Assembly: GCF_018129065.1 (NCBI RefSeq)
Contig: NZ_JAAEDM010000002.1
Location: 62,001 to 126,000, forward strand
Length of the DNA stretch: 64,000 bases
Reading direction: 5' to 3'
Origin: Neoroseomonas soli
Lineage (GTDB): Bacteria; Pseudomonadota; Alphaproteobacteria; Acetobacterales; Acetobacteraceae
Position 1 is the first letter of the stretch, and the number at the start of each line of letters is the position of its first letter. A program made the position numbers and the translations under genes. Of the stretch, positions 33,981 through 42,243 are shown in pieces. Under the pieces are notes generated by a model that ran no database searches, was not told the origin of the DNA, and saw only the letters and a list, made by a program, of their open reading frames with translations.

Positions 33981-34858
33981 GCCGCGAGCGCCGCGTAGTC
34001 GAGGTTCGCCATCACCTGCACGCGCAGGATGAAGCGGTGCTCATCCGGCCCATAGTCGGCGACGGCGTTGTGAGTGGTGCCGATGTTGTCCCACATCAGC
34101 ACGTCGCCCTCGTTCCATTCGTGGGTGTAGAGGTACTTGTCCTGTGCCTGGTGGCGGAACAGGTAGTCGAGCAGCGCGTCGCTCTCCGCGCGCTCCATGC
34201 CCTCGACATACATCGCGTAGCCGGAATTGCAGTAGAGCACGCGCCGCCCGGTGATCGGGTGGATGCGCACCATGGGCTGCGAGACGGGCGGCTTCTTCGC
34301 CCGCTGCTCCGGCGTCAGCGGCCCGCGGATCGAGCCGGGGCGGATGCGCATCATGTCCCAGAACTTGGCGAAGTCGTGGATCGCGGTGCGGCCCTCGATG
34401 CGGGTTTTCACCTCGGCCGGCAGGTCGTCATAGGCGGCGTGGACGTTGCGGAACTGGGTGCAGCCCAGCACCTTGCCGTCGCGCCGCGGCACGCGCTTGG
34501 CGTGCAGCACGTTCGCGAGCGCGATCTCCTTCGAATAGGACATGTCCGTGTGCCAGCCCTGGCCGGCATCGGACAGGCCGAGCGGCTTGCCGTCCGCGTC
34601 CTTCATGTTGGACAGGTGCATCACCTCCGGATGCCCTTCGGCATGAAAGAGGTTGGCGACGTTCACCTCCAGATCCCCGAAGCGGCTGCCGAAGGCGGAC
34701 AGCGCCGCCGCGTCCAGGTCCTGGCCCGGGAAGCACAGCACGCCGTACTGGCCGAGGGCGCGCAGCACGGTCCTGAAGTCCTCCGGCGTCAGGCTGCGCG
34801 AAAGGTCGATGCCCTCCACGCGCGCGCCCAGCCCGGCATTGTTCGGGGTGATCCGCAT
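33977..34858 (-). CDS. TauD/TfdA family Fe(II)/2-oxoglutarate dioxygenase
   Basis: 293 residues. The iron-binding facial triad is visible: His103 and Asp105 in GWHTDMSYS, and a distal His263 in TTHNAVADY; an Arg for 2-oxoglutarate lies in the following HRFILRVQV. The N-terminus (LGARVEGIDLSRSLTPEDFRTVLRALGQYGVLCFPGQ) is typical of the family. It hydroxylates an organic acid, often with release of sulfite, aldehyde or phenol, but the substrate here is unknown. First gene of the TauD-FAH-Bug operon; divergent from an FAD oxidoreductase gene over about 100 nt. Confidence 0.9.
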   Translation of the reverse strand: MRITPNNAGLGARVEGIDLSRSLTPEDFRTVLRALGQYGVLCFPGQDLDAAALSAFGSRFGDLEVNVANLFHAEGHPEVMHLSNMKDADGKPLGLSDAGQGWHTDMSYSKEIALANVLHAKRVPRRDGKVLGCTQFRNVHAAYDDLPAEVKTRIEGRTAIHDFAKFWDMMRIRPGSIRGPLTPEQRAKKPPVSQPMVRIHPITGRRVLYCNSGYAMYVEGMERAESDALLDYLFRHQAQDKYLYTHEWNEGDVLMWDNIGTTHNAVADYGPDEHRFILRVQVMANLDYAALAA

Positions 34859-34964
34859 CGGGACGTTCCTCGTGTTGATTGGAGCGGAGGGTGCGACGCT
34901 AGCCCGCGCGCGTCAACGCGGCGGAGGCTTCCGCACCGGGCCCGGCTGGGCCAGCATGACGGTC

Positions 34965-36218
34965 ATGGAAAGCGCATCGAACGAACCGCGGATCGTCGTC
35001 GTGGGCGGGGGCATCGTCGGCCTCTGCGTGGCCTGGTACCTGGCGCAAAGGGGGCTGCGGCCGCTGGTGCTGGAAGCCCGGAAGCCGCATGCCGCCTATC
35101 CGGGCAATGCGGGGGCGATCAGCCATGGCTCGGTGGCGCCGCTCGCCATGCCGGGGGTGCTGCGCCAGGTGCCGAAGATGCTCACGGACCCGGCGGGTGC
35201 CCTGCACATCCCGGCGCGCTACTGGCTGAAGGCGATGCCGTGGCTGCTGCGCTTCGTGGCCTCCGCGCGGACCGCGAAGGTCGAGGCGGCGGCGGATGCG
35301 CTTGCCTCGCTGCTGTTCGGCGCGCTCGAACGGCACAAGGAGATCCTGGCCGCCGAGGGTGCGCTCGACCTGATCCGGGAGGAGGGGCAGTTGTACCTCT
35401 ACCGGGACGAGGCGCAGATGGCGAAGGATGCCGCCTCGCTCGACCTGCGCCGCCGCCACGGGCTGCGCATGGAGGTGCTGGACCGCGCGGCGCTCGCCGC
35501 CCTGGAGCCCGAGGTATCACCGGCATACACCCGAGCCGTGCTGTTGCCGGATCATGGTTCCTGCGTGAACCCCGCGCGCCTGGCCGAGGTCGTCGCCCAT
35601 GGCGTGCGGCGCATGGGGGGCGAGGTCCGCGAGGCCGAGGTCCGTTCCATTCGCATGGAGGGGCGCCGCGCCACCGGCGTGCGGACCGACGCCGGCGATG
35701 TTCCGGCGGACATCGTCGTGCTCGCGGCCGGCGCATGGTCCGCGCGGCTGCTTGCGCCGCTCGGGGTCAAGGTGCCGCTGGAGACCCAGCGGGGGTACCA
35801 CGTGACGCTGCCGGATGCCGGGGTGAAGGCGGGGCGCGTGCTTTCGCCTGCCGACCGCAAGGTCTTCATCACGCCGATGGAGGACGGGTTGCGCGTCGCG
35901 GGTTCGGTCGAGTTCGCGGGGCTCGATGCACCGCCGAACGAGGCGCGGGCGCGATTGCTGCTCGATGACCTGCGTGCGGTATTCCCCCATGTGCGGACGG
36001 AAGGCGGCACGACCTGGATGGGCCATCGTCCCTGCCTGCCCGACAGCGTGCCGGTGCTGGGCCCGCTGAAGACCTGGGACGGCATCTGGTGTGCCTTCGG
36101 CCATGGCCATCTCGGCCTGACGGGCTCGGCGCCGACGGGTGCCGTGATGGCTGCCGCGATCGCCGGGGAGAAGCCGAATTTCGACTTCGCGCCCTTTTCA
36201 GCCGAGCGCTTCGCCTGA
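34965..36218 (+). CDS. FAD-dependent oxidoreductase, D-amino acid dehydrogenase (DadA) type
   Basis: 417-residue flavoprotein of the DAO family. FAD-binding motif VVVGGGIVGLCVAWYLAQRG lies at the N-terminus. DadA-like features include the LEAR...PGNAGAISHGSVAPLAMPGVL segment, EPEVSPAYTRAVLLPDHGSCVNPARL, and the C-terminal WMGHRPCLPDSVPVLGPLKTWDGIWCAFGHGHLGLTGSAPTG. Oxidises an amino acid or similar amine to an imino acid, passing electrons to the chain. Start taken at 34965 (MESASNEPRIV); an ATG at 34956 is equally possible. Monocistronic. Confidence 0.88.
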   Translation: MESASNEPRIVVVGGGIVGLCVAWYLAQRGLRPLVLEARKPHAAYPGNAGAISHGSVAPLAMPGVLRQVPKMLTDPAGALHIPARYWLKAMPWLLRFVASARTAKVEAAADALASLLFGALERHKEILAAEGALDLIREEGQLYLYRDEAQMAKDAASLDLRRRHGLRMEVLDRAALAALEPEVSPAYTRAVLLPDHGSCVNPARLAEVVAHGVRRMGGEVREAEVRSIRMEGRRATGVRTDAGDVPADIVVLAAGAWSARLLAPLGVKVPLETQRGYHVTLPDAGVKAGRVLSPADRKVFITPMEDGLRVAGSVEFAGLDAPPNEARARLLLDDLRAVFPHVRTEGGTTWMGHRPCLPDSVPVLGPLKTWDGIWCAFGHGHLGLTGSAPTGAVMAAAIAGEKPNFDFAPFSAERFA

Positions 36219-36230
36219 CGGCCGCAACCG

Positions 36231-37106
36231 CTACAGGATCGCCTTGCCGGCGACCGACCAGGCCTGGATCGCCGCATCCTCGGCCGACATGCCTGGCGCG
36301 GAGGGAAACGGCATTCTCTCGCCCAGCAGGAGCGCGCTGATGAGGAACACCAGCACGCGGCGGTCCTGCGCGTCGTCGGTTTGCGTGTATTGCGCCGGGT
36401 CGCGGTTCACCAGCACTTCGCCGAGATGAAGGCGGTCGCCGTTCCATGACGCCTCGGCCTCGTAGATCAGGTTCCCCGTCCAGGAGCGCCGGAAGCACAG
36501 CCGGCCGCCGTCGAGGTGGATGACCCACTTGTCCTCCATCTCCGTCGCGCGGAAGCCGCGGGCGATCAGCCAGGACTCGAAGGGGGCGAAGGTGACGTCG
36601 AGGCGGATGCGTGTCGTCCGCTCCGGCATGGGCGGGACGTGGCCGCCGAGATGCCCGGCATGTGCGCCCCGCAGCGCAGTCTCCTCCTCCCGTCCCAGCA
36701 CGGCCGCCAGGTGCGCCTGCGGGCCAGGCCCCGCCAGGGGCTTGCCATCGATGTGCGTCGTCGGAACCTCCGGTGGGCGGCGCCGCCAGAACTCGGGGCA
36801 GAAGGCGGCGAGCCATGCGAAATCCGCGACGGAAATCACGCCTGTGCGGATGGTGCCATCGGTGTCGCGCAGCGTGCCAGCGATGTGCGAGGGGCCTCGA
36901 TGGGTGACACGGAGGTCCACGCTGCGCCTCCTCGCCGCAACCGGCCGGATCGCGTGGATGAAGCCGAGGCGCAGGTCGCCGCGGCCGCTCTTGAGAGGCT
37001 GGACCTCGGTGAGCAGGACGGGGCTCGCCCCCCAGCCCGGGTGGCGGGCGGGCACTTCGATCCAGCCCCACCAGGCGCCGGGGGCCAGGGTGAGGGGCGG
37101 CATCAT
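36231..37106 (-). CDS. Conserved-looking hypothetical protein
   Basis: 291 residues that I cannot place in a named family. Start MMPPLTLAPGAWWGWIEVPARHPGWG (two consecutive ATGs, 37106 or 37103). No signal peptide or membrane segment. The first half contains GDLRLGFIHAIRP; the second half has FESWLIARGFRATEMEDKWVIHLDGG followed by an aromatic- and Arg-rich strand LCFRRSWTGNLIYEAE, a motif I associate with uncharacterised small bacterial proteins. It follows the iron-type alcohol dehydrogenase gene by 11 nt, so the two are likely co-expressed. Codon use looks like that of neighbours. Confidence 0.75.
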   Translation of the reverse strand: MMPPLTLAPGAWWGWIEVPARHPGWGASPVLLTEVQPLKSGRGDLRLGFIHAIRPVAARRRSVDLRVTHRGPSHIAGTLRDTDGTIRTGVISVADFAWLAAFCPEFWRRRPPEVPTTHIDGKPLAGPGPQAHLAAVLGREEETALRGAHAGHLGGHVPPMPERTTRIRLDVTFAPFESWLIARGFRATEMEDKWVIHLDGGRLCFRRSWTGNLIYEAEASWNGDRLHLGEVLVNRDPAQYTQTDDAQDRRVLVFLISALLLGERMPFPSAPGMSAEDAAIQAWSVAGKAIL

Positions 37107-37117
37107 CCTGCCTGCTC

Positions 37118-38266
37118 CTAGGCCGCCAGGCGCAGGATTGCTTCGAGATCCCCTGCGGAGCGGACAGGCCGCGGGTTCGTCGCGATCGGCGCGTCCCCGT
37201 TCCACAGCGCCGCCAGCGCCGGGATCTCGCCTGCCGCGATCCCCCGTTCGGAAAGCCGCGTCGGCAGGCCGAGGCCACGCACGAAGGCCTCGATGGCGGG
37301 CCCCGCTTCCTCGCCGCCGAAGATGTGCGCGACGTCCTTCTGGCGATGTTCATTCACCGGCGCGTTCCAGCGCATCACGGCGTGGAGCATGAGGCAGGAG
37401 GTGATGCCATGCGGCACGCCGCGCGCCGCGCCGAGGATGTAGCCGAGACCGTGGCTCGCCCCGACCGGCACGCCGGCCCAGCCGCCCATCACCGAGAGCC
37501 AGGCCGCTTCCTGGCAGGCCGCACGCGCGGCGAGGTCGCCCGGGTGGCGACGCACGCGCGGGAGGTTCTCCGCCAGCATCACCATGGCCTGGCGGGAGAC
37601 GGCATCCGAGAAGGGCTGCGGCACCGTCGAACACCACCGTTCCGCCGCATGGTCGAGCGCGCGGATGCCGGAGGAGAGGAGGAGTTCCGCCGGTGTCTCG
37701 AGCGTCGCGGCCGGATCGAGGATGACCGCGCGCGGCACCATCCAGGGATCGAGCGCCCGATGCTTCCGCCCGGCGGCGAGGTCCGTGTAGCCGGCATGCG
37801 GCGCGAACTCCGCTGCGGACAGCGTGGTGGGCACCGCAACGATCCGCGGGGCGGGTGCCGGCCCGTCCCAGTTGCCCGGCGCGGCGCCGCGCGACGTGGC
37901 GGCACCGATCAGCGAGCCTGCATCCGCAATGCCGCGCCAATTCGCGAGGCAGGCGACCTTCGATCCGTCGATGACCGACCCGCCGCCGAGAGCAACGACA
38001 AGATCGGCCTCCTGCTCCCGCAGCAATGCAGCGAGGGCGAGCACGTCCTCGACCGGGCTGTGGGCGCGCATGGCGGAAAAGGTGCCGGCCAGGCGATCCC
38101 CGATCGCCGCCTCGGCCGCGGTGGCGAGCGCCCCGCCGGACAGGGAGCGCGTCGTCACCAGCACGACGCGCGACGCGGTGGCCACCTCTCGCGGCAGCGC
38201 CTCGGCCAGTGGCGCGCCGTGATGCACGCGGCCCTGCGCCGGCCATTGATGCAGATGCGCGGCCAT
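37118..38266 (-). CDS. Iron-containing alcohol dehydrogenase family / maleylacetate reductase-like
   Basis: 382-residue group III dehydrogenase. The NAD-binding GGGSVIDGSK lies at 94-103 and PTTLSAAEFAP near 146-156. Of the four metal ligands of classical members, three His-type positions are seen: His206 (SSGIRALDHAAE), His272 (GASHGLGYILG) and His286 (GVPHGITS). The usual Asp four residues before the first His is Arg202 here. Such changes occur in maleylacetate-reductase-like branches, which can be metal-independent. The substrate is unknown; no aromatic ring-cleavage genes are adjacent. The downstream unknown gene is probably co-transcribed. Confidence 0.82.
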   Translation of the reverse strand: MAAHLHQWPAQGRVHHGAPLAEALPREVATASRVVLVTTRSLSGGALATAAEAAIGDRLAGTFSAMRAHSPVEDVLALAALLREQEADLVVALGGGSVIDGSKVACLANWRGIADAGSLIGAATSRGAAPGNWDGPAPAPRIVAVPTTLSAAEFAPHAGYTDLAAGRKHRALDPWMVPRAVILDPAATLETPAELLLSSGIRALDHAAERWCSTVPQPFSDAVSRQAMVMLAENLPRVRRHPGDLAARAACQEAAWLSVMGGWAGVPVGASHGLGYILGAARGVPHGITSCLMLHAVMRWNAPVNEHRQKDVAHIFGGEEAGPAIEAFVRGLGLPTRLSERGIAAGEIPALAALWNGDAPIATNPRPVRSAGDLEAILRLAA

Positions 38267-38367
38267 TCGTCCCTCCTCGGTCCTTGCGGGCGAGGATGGG
38301 GCGGCGGCCGGCGCCGGACAAGCTACCGCATGGCGGCGAGCACGGCGGGGTGGTGGTCGGAGCCGTA

Positions 38368-38394
38368 CGGCCCCCGCCCGTCGGGCGGGGGCCG
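38368..38394. terminator. Hairpin downstream of AapJ-like gene
   Basis: Perfect 12-bp GC-rich inverted repeat (CGGCCCCCGCCC / GGGCGGGGGCCG) with a 3-nt loop, located 18 nt past the stop of the minus-strand binding-protein gene and upstream of the dehydrogenase gene. Likely a terminator for the former; no T-run follows. Confidence 0.6.
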
Positions 38395-38412
38395 CTTACG
38401 CGACGGTGACGC

Positions 38413-39438
38413 TCAGCGCATCGGCCAAGCGTACATCAGCCCGCCATTCGTCCACAGGCGGTTCAGCCCGCGCTCGAGGCCGATCGGCGTGTTAGGACCG
38501 ATCGTCCGATCGAACAGTTCGCCATAGTTCCCGACTGCGCGGATGGCGTTGTAGGCCCAGGCGGGATCGAGCTTCAGCGCATTGCCGAGCAGCGGGTCGG
38601 CGCCCAGCAGGCGACGGATCTCGGGGTTGGTGCTGGTGCGGCGGAGTTCTTCCGCATTCTGACTGGTGACGCCGAGTTCCTCCGCATTGATCAGCGCGGA
38701 GACCGTCCAGCGGATGACGTCGAACCATTCCTGGTCATCGCGCCGCACGACGGGGCCGTAGGGCTCCTTCGAGAAGCGCTCCGGCAGGATGACGAAATCC
38801 TGCGGCTGCGAGAACTGGCTGCGCAGCGCCGCGAGCTGCGTCGCGTCCGTGCCGATGGCATCGCAGCGGCCCGCCTGCAGGGAAGTCGCGTTGTCCTGCA
38901 TGCGCTCCTGCAGGACCGGCGTGAAGCGGAGGTTGTTCGTGCGGAACCAGTCCGTGGTCACGAGCTCGTTCGTCGTCCCGGGCGAGAGGCAGATCGTCAT
39001 GCCGTCCATCTCGCGCGGGTTGGTGATGTTCGCGTCGCGCCGCACCATGAAGCCGTGGCCGTCATACAGGTTGGCGATCGTCAGCCGCAGGCCGAGCGTG
39101 GTGTCGCGCGTCATCGAGAGCGTGGTCTGGCGGATCAGCACGTCGATCTCGCCGGACTGCAGTGCCGTGAAGCGTTGCACGGCGGTCAGCGGGACGAAGC
39201 GGACCTTGTTGGGATCGCCCAGCACGGCGGCCGCCACGGCACGGCAGAGGTCGGCATCCATGCCGCGCCAGACGCCCTGGCTGTCCGGCAGGGAGAAGCC
39301 GGCGACGCCGACATTCACGCCGCAGGCGAGGACGCCGCGGCTCTTCACGCCATCGAGCGTGGCTCCGGCCATGGCGGGGCCGCCGAGGGTGATGCCCAGT
39401 CCGGCGGCAAGGGCCGCCATCCAGCGTGTTGCTCTCAT
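38413..39438 (-). CDS. Amino acid ABC transporter substrate-binding protein (AapJ/BztA-like)
   Basis: 341-residue family-3 binding protein. Signal peptide MRATRWMAALAAGLGITLGGPAMA is cleaved near residue 24. Then TLDGVKSRGVLACGVNVGVAGFSLPDSQGVWRGMDADLCRAVAAAVLGD, a close match to general L-amino acid binding proteins (AapJ) of Rhizobiales and relatives, and the C-terminal DPAWAYNAIRAVGNYGELFDRTIG. The AapQMP permease/ATPase genes that normally follow aapJ are absent; flanking genes are unrelated. A likely orphan or distant partner of a general amino acid importer. Confidence 0.9.
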   Translation of the reverse strand: MRATRWMAALAAGLGITLGGPAMAGATLDGVKSRGVLACGVNVGVAGFSLPDSQGVWRGMDADLCRAVAAAVLGDPNKVRFVPLTAVQRFTALQSGEIDVLIRQTTLSMTRDTTLGLRLTIANLYDGHGFMVRRDANITNPREMDGMTICLSPGTTNELVTTDWFRTNNLRFTPVLQERMQDNATSLQAGRCDAIGTDATQLAALRSQFSQPQDFVILPERFSKEPYGPVVRRDDQEWFDVIRWTVSALINAEELGVTSQNAEELRRTSTNPEIRRLLGADPLLGNALKLDPAWAYNAIRAVGNYGELFDRTIGPNTPIGLERGLNRLWTNGGLMYAWPMR

Positions 39439-39534
39439 GCTCTATTCCTCCTCTTCGCGGCTTCGTTGCCGCGATGTTGATCGACGATACGGGCAGCGCG
39501 ACCGATCGGCACAAGGATCGCGTGTTCCCCGACA

Positions 39535-40416
39535 CTACCCGCGCTTCGCCTTGTCCGCCTCGTTGCGGGCCTTGATGCGGGCGCGCGCGGCGTCCCATTC
39601 CGCATCGCCCCAGGCGAGGTAGTCCTGGAATCCTCCGCCACCCGAAAGCCATCCGCCACCGTCGAGAGCGATGGTCTCCCCGTTGATCCAGATCGGCGTG
39701 AGCAGGAAGGCTGCGAGGTCGCCGATATCCTGCGGCGTGCCGATGCGCCTCATCGGGTTCTTCTCGGCCAGCCGCGCGGCGGGGTCGGCCTCGCCCGGAC
39801 GCAGGCGCGCGAACATGCCTTCGGTGGGAATGGTGCCAGGCGCGATGGCGTTCAGCCGGATGCCGTGCCGCCCCCATTCCACCGCGAGCGACTTCGTCAT
39901 CGCGTCGATGCCCGCCTTCGACATGGCGGAGGGCACGACGAAGGGCGCCCCGGTCCGCACCCAGGTGACGATGATGGAGACGACGGCCCCGCCGGTCTTC
40001 TCCCGGATCCAGCGTTTGCCGAGCGCCTGCGTCACCTGGAAGGTGCCGTGGAAGACGATGTCGGCGATGGCGTGGAAGGCGCGGTGCGAAAGGTCTTCCG
40101 TCCGGCTGATGAAGTTGCCGGCGGCGTTGTTGATGAGGTGCGTTGCGGGCTTGCCCTCCGCCCACATCGCCGCGACGGCGGCCTCGATGGCGTCGGGATC
40201 CTTGATGTCCACGGCCCGCGCGGTAGCCATGCCGGGGTGCTGCGCGTTCATCTCGGCCGTGGTCGCCTGCACGACCTCGCCGCGCCGGCCCCAGATCTCG
40301 ACCGCGGCGCCCAGCGAGAGCATGCGTTCCGCCATCATGCGCCCAAGGCCCGTGCCACCGCCCGTGACCAGCACGCGCGAACCCTTGAGGATGTCGTCGC
40401 GGAACATGCGCGTCAC
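39535..40416 (-). CDS. SDR family oxidoreductase resembling 2,4-dienoyl-CoA reductase
   Basis: 293 residues from a GTG overlapping the crotonase stop (GTGA); an ATG three codons later is an alternative. Nucleotide motif VLVTGGGTGLG, NNAAG at 96-100, and the FVVPSAMSKAGIDAMTKSLAVEWG block are those of DECR-type short-chain dehydrogenases, not classical SDRs (no YxxxK). Ser163 and Lys167 match the DECR catalytic Ser and Lys. At the position of the DECR Tyr, 11 residues before the Ser, this protein has Trp152 (IVTWVRTG). It may reduce unsaturated acyl-CoAs with NADPH or have a changed activity. Translationally coupled to the crotonase gene. Confidence 0.87.
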   Translation of the reverse strand: MTRMFRDDILKGSRVLVTGGGTGLGRMMAERMLSLGAAVEIWGRRGEVVQATTAEMNAQHPGMATARAVDIKDPDAIEAAVAAMWAEGKPATHLINNAAGNFISRTEDLSHRAFHAIADIVFHGTFQVTQALGKRWIREKTGGAVVSIIVTWVRTGAPFVVPSAMSKAGIDAMTKSLAVEWGRHGIRLNAIAPGTIPTEGMFARLRPGEADPAARLAEKNPMRRIGTPQDIGDLAAFLLTPIWINGETIALDGGGWLSGGGGFQDYLAWGDAEWDAARARIKARNEADKAKRG

Positions 40417-41198
40417 TCCGCGGCCAGGAAGCGGGAGAAGTCGGGCTTGCGCTTTTCCTGGAAGGCGGCAACCGCCTCGGCGGCTTCCGGCCCGCGCAGC
40501 AATTCGCTGAACGTCCCGAACTCCTCGGTCATGTGGGCGGTCAGCGCCTGGGCGCCCGTCTCGCGCAGCAGGCGCTTCGTCGCCGCCAGCGCGGCGGGGG
40601 GCTTGGCGGCCAGTTTGCGCGCCACGCCTTCAGCGACCGGGAACAATTCGGCCAGCGACACGACCGTATTGGCGATGCCGGCGCGCACCGCCGTCTCCGG
40701 CGAGAAGGCCTCGCCGAGCATCAGCAACTCGTTGGCCAGCAATTGCCCCGCGCGCTGCGGCACGATCAGCGACGACCCGCCCTCCGGGCAGAGTCCGAGA
40801 TCGACGAAGGGCATGCGGAACACCGCGGTATCGGCCGCATAGACCAGGTCGCAGTGCAGCAGCATCGTGGTGCCGATGCCGATGGCGAAACCCGCCACCG
40901 CCGCCACCACGGGCTTCGGGCAGTCGCGCAGCGCGAAGAGGAAGTCCCGTGCCGGCGTCGGGATGGAATCGTCCGGCGTGGCGCTGCGGGTCTTGAAGTC
41001 GTTCACGTCATTGCCCGACGTGAAGCAGGACGCCCCGCCGGTCAGGAGCACGGAACGCACCGCGGGCGAGGTGGCCGCTTCGCGCAGTGCGTCGCGCATG
41101 GACGCGTACATGGCGCGCGTCAGGGCGTTCTTCTTCTCCGGCCGGGCGATGCGGATGGTCCGCAGGCCCGTATCGTCGATGACCTCGATCTCGCTCAT
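40413..41198 (-). CDS. Enoyl-CoA hydratase/isomerase family protein
   Basis: 261-residue crotonase. Oxyanion-hole strands GGASCFTSGNDVNDF and AGFAIGIGTTMLLHCDLVYAADTAVFRMPFVDLGLCPEGGSSLIVPQ. The acidic residue in FVDLGLCPEGG fits the Asp-type delta3,delta2-enoyl-CoA isomerase (PaaG/ECI-like) pattern better than a hydratase. With the dienoyl-CoA-reductase-like partner this makes an auxiliary beta-oxidation pair for unsaturated acyl chains (inference). GGAGGAAACC precedes the ATG. Confidence 0.88.
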   Translation of the reverse strand: MSEIEVIDDTGLRTIRIARPEKKNALTRAMYASMRDALREAATSPAVRSVLLTGGASCFTSGNDVNDFKTRSATPDDSIPTPARDFLFALRDCPKPVVAAVAGFAIGIGTTMLLHCDLVYAADTAVFRMPFVDLGLCPEGGSSLIVPQRAGQLLANELLMLGEAFSPETAVRAGIANTVVSLAELFPVAEGVARKLAAKPPAALAATKRLLRETGAQALTAHMTEEFGTFSELLRGPEAAEAVAAFQEKRKPDFSRFLAAE

Positions 41199-41493
41199 GG
41201 TTTCCTCCGCATGCGTTCAGGCCATGATCGGCGGAACGGCCCCCGCGATCCAGCGGGCAATCGCGGTGGCGCGCTCGTCACCGTGGGGCTGGACGGTCGG
41301 AAGGGGGTGTCCTCGCGCGCCGTGACACGCGGCATGGCAGCGCGGAAAGTCGCCGGCGAACAGGCGGGCTGGTCCATGGGCGTCTCCTCGGCACCGCATG
41401 CTGGCCCGCGGGCAGGCGGGCGTCCAGGCGCCCCGCATGACAGCGCGGCGCATCTCCGCGATGATGCGTCCAACCAATGGTCAGGAGGAACGC

Positions 41494-42243
41494 ATGGCGC
41501 GGCGGGTGATGCTCATCACGGGCGGCGGGCGAGGCATCGGGGCGGCGACGGCACGGTTGGCGGCGGCGCGCGGCTACGACCTGGTGCTCACCTACCGATC
41601 CGACACCGCCCGCGCCGGGGAGACCGCGCGCGCCTGCGAGGCCGCCGGCGCGAAGGTCGTGCTGCTCAAGGGCGACGCGGCCTCGGAGGCCGACATCGTC
41701 GCCGCCTACGACACGGCCGGGCGCACCTTCGGCGGCATCGACGCGGTGGTGAACAATGCCGGCACGACCGGCGGCAAGCGCCTGGTCGCCGACACGACCG
41801 AAGCCGATTGGCGCGGCACCTTCGAACCCAACGTCTTCGGCCTGGCGCTGTCCTGCCGCGAAGCGGTGCGCCGCATGTCCACCGCGCGCGGCGGCAAGGG
41901 GGGGGTGATCGTCAATGTCTCCTCCCGCGCCTCGGAACTCGGCAGCGCGGGGGAATGGGTGCACTACGCCGCCTCCAAGGCGGCGGTGGACACGCTGACC
42001 CAGGGCCTCGCGCGGGAAGTGGCGAAGGAGGGTATCCGCGTGAACGCGGTGAACCCCGGCCTGATCGAGACGGAACTCCACGCTGCATCCGGCCAGCCGG
42101 ACCGGCTGCAGCGCCTCGCGCCCTTCGTGCCGATGGGGCGCGCCGGGACGGCGGAAGAAGTCGCGGAATGCATCCTCTTCCTCGCCTCGGACGCCGCATC
42201 CTACGTGACGGCGGCCTGCCTGCCGGTGGGCGGCGGGCGCTGA
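41494..42243 (+). CDS. SDR family NAD(P)-dependent oxidoreductase (FabG-like)
   Basis: 249-residue classical short-chain dehydrogenase. TGGGRGIGAATARL (cofactor), NNAG, catalytic Ser in NVSSRASELGS, and the Tyr/Lys pair in HYAASKAAVDTL are all intact; the C-terminus AEECILFLASDAASYVTAACLPVGGGR is typical. Substrate unknown; relatives reduce 3-oxoacyl thioesters, sugars or steroids. The start follows AGGAGG by 7 nt. It ends exactly where the convergent aminotransferase gene ends (no intervening base). Confidence 0.9.
   Translation: MARRVMLITGGGRGIGAATARLAAARGYDLVLTYRSDTARAGETARACEAAGAKVVLLKGDAASEADIVAAYDTAGRTFGGIDAVVNNAGTTGGKRLVADTTEADWRGTFEPNVFGLALSCREAVRRMSTARGGKGGVIVNVSSRASELGSAGEWVHYAASKAAVDTLTQGLAREVAKEGIRVNAVNPGLIETELHAASGQPDRLQRLAPFVPMGRAGTAEEVAECILFLASDAASYVTAACLPVGGGR

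Noticed and set aside
39456-39473. Small hairpin CGCGGC / GCCGCG upstream of the AapJ-like gene
   Set aside because: Only 6 bp; too weak to call a terminator or regulatory element in such GC-rich DNA.
41217-41374. Possible small minus-strand reading frame upstream of the crotonase gene (MDQPACSPATFRAAM...)
   Set aside because: A GAGGAG precedes the ATG at 41374, but the plausible C-terminal part (DERATAIARWIAGAVPP) lies in another frame, no family is recognisable, and the region is GC-rich with many chance open frames. It could be a decayed gene; not supportable as a CDS.
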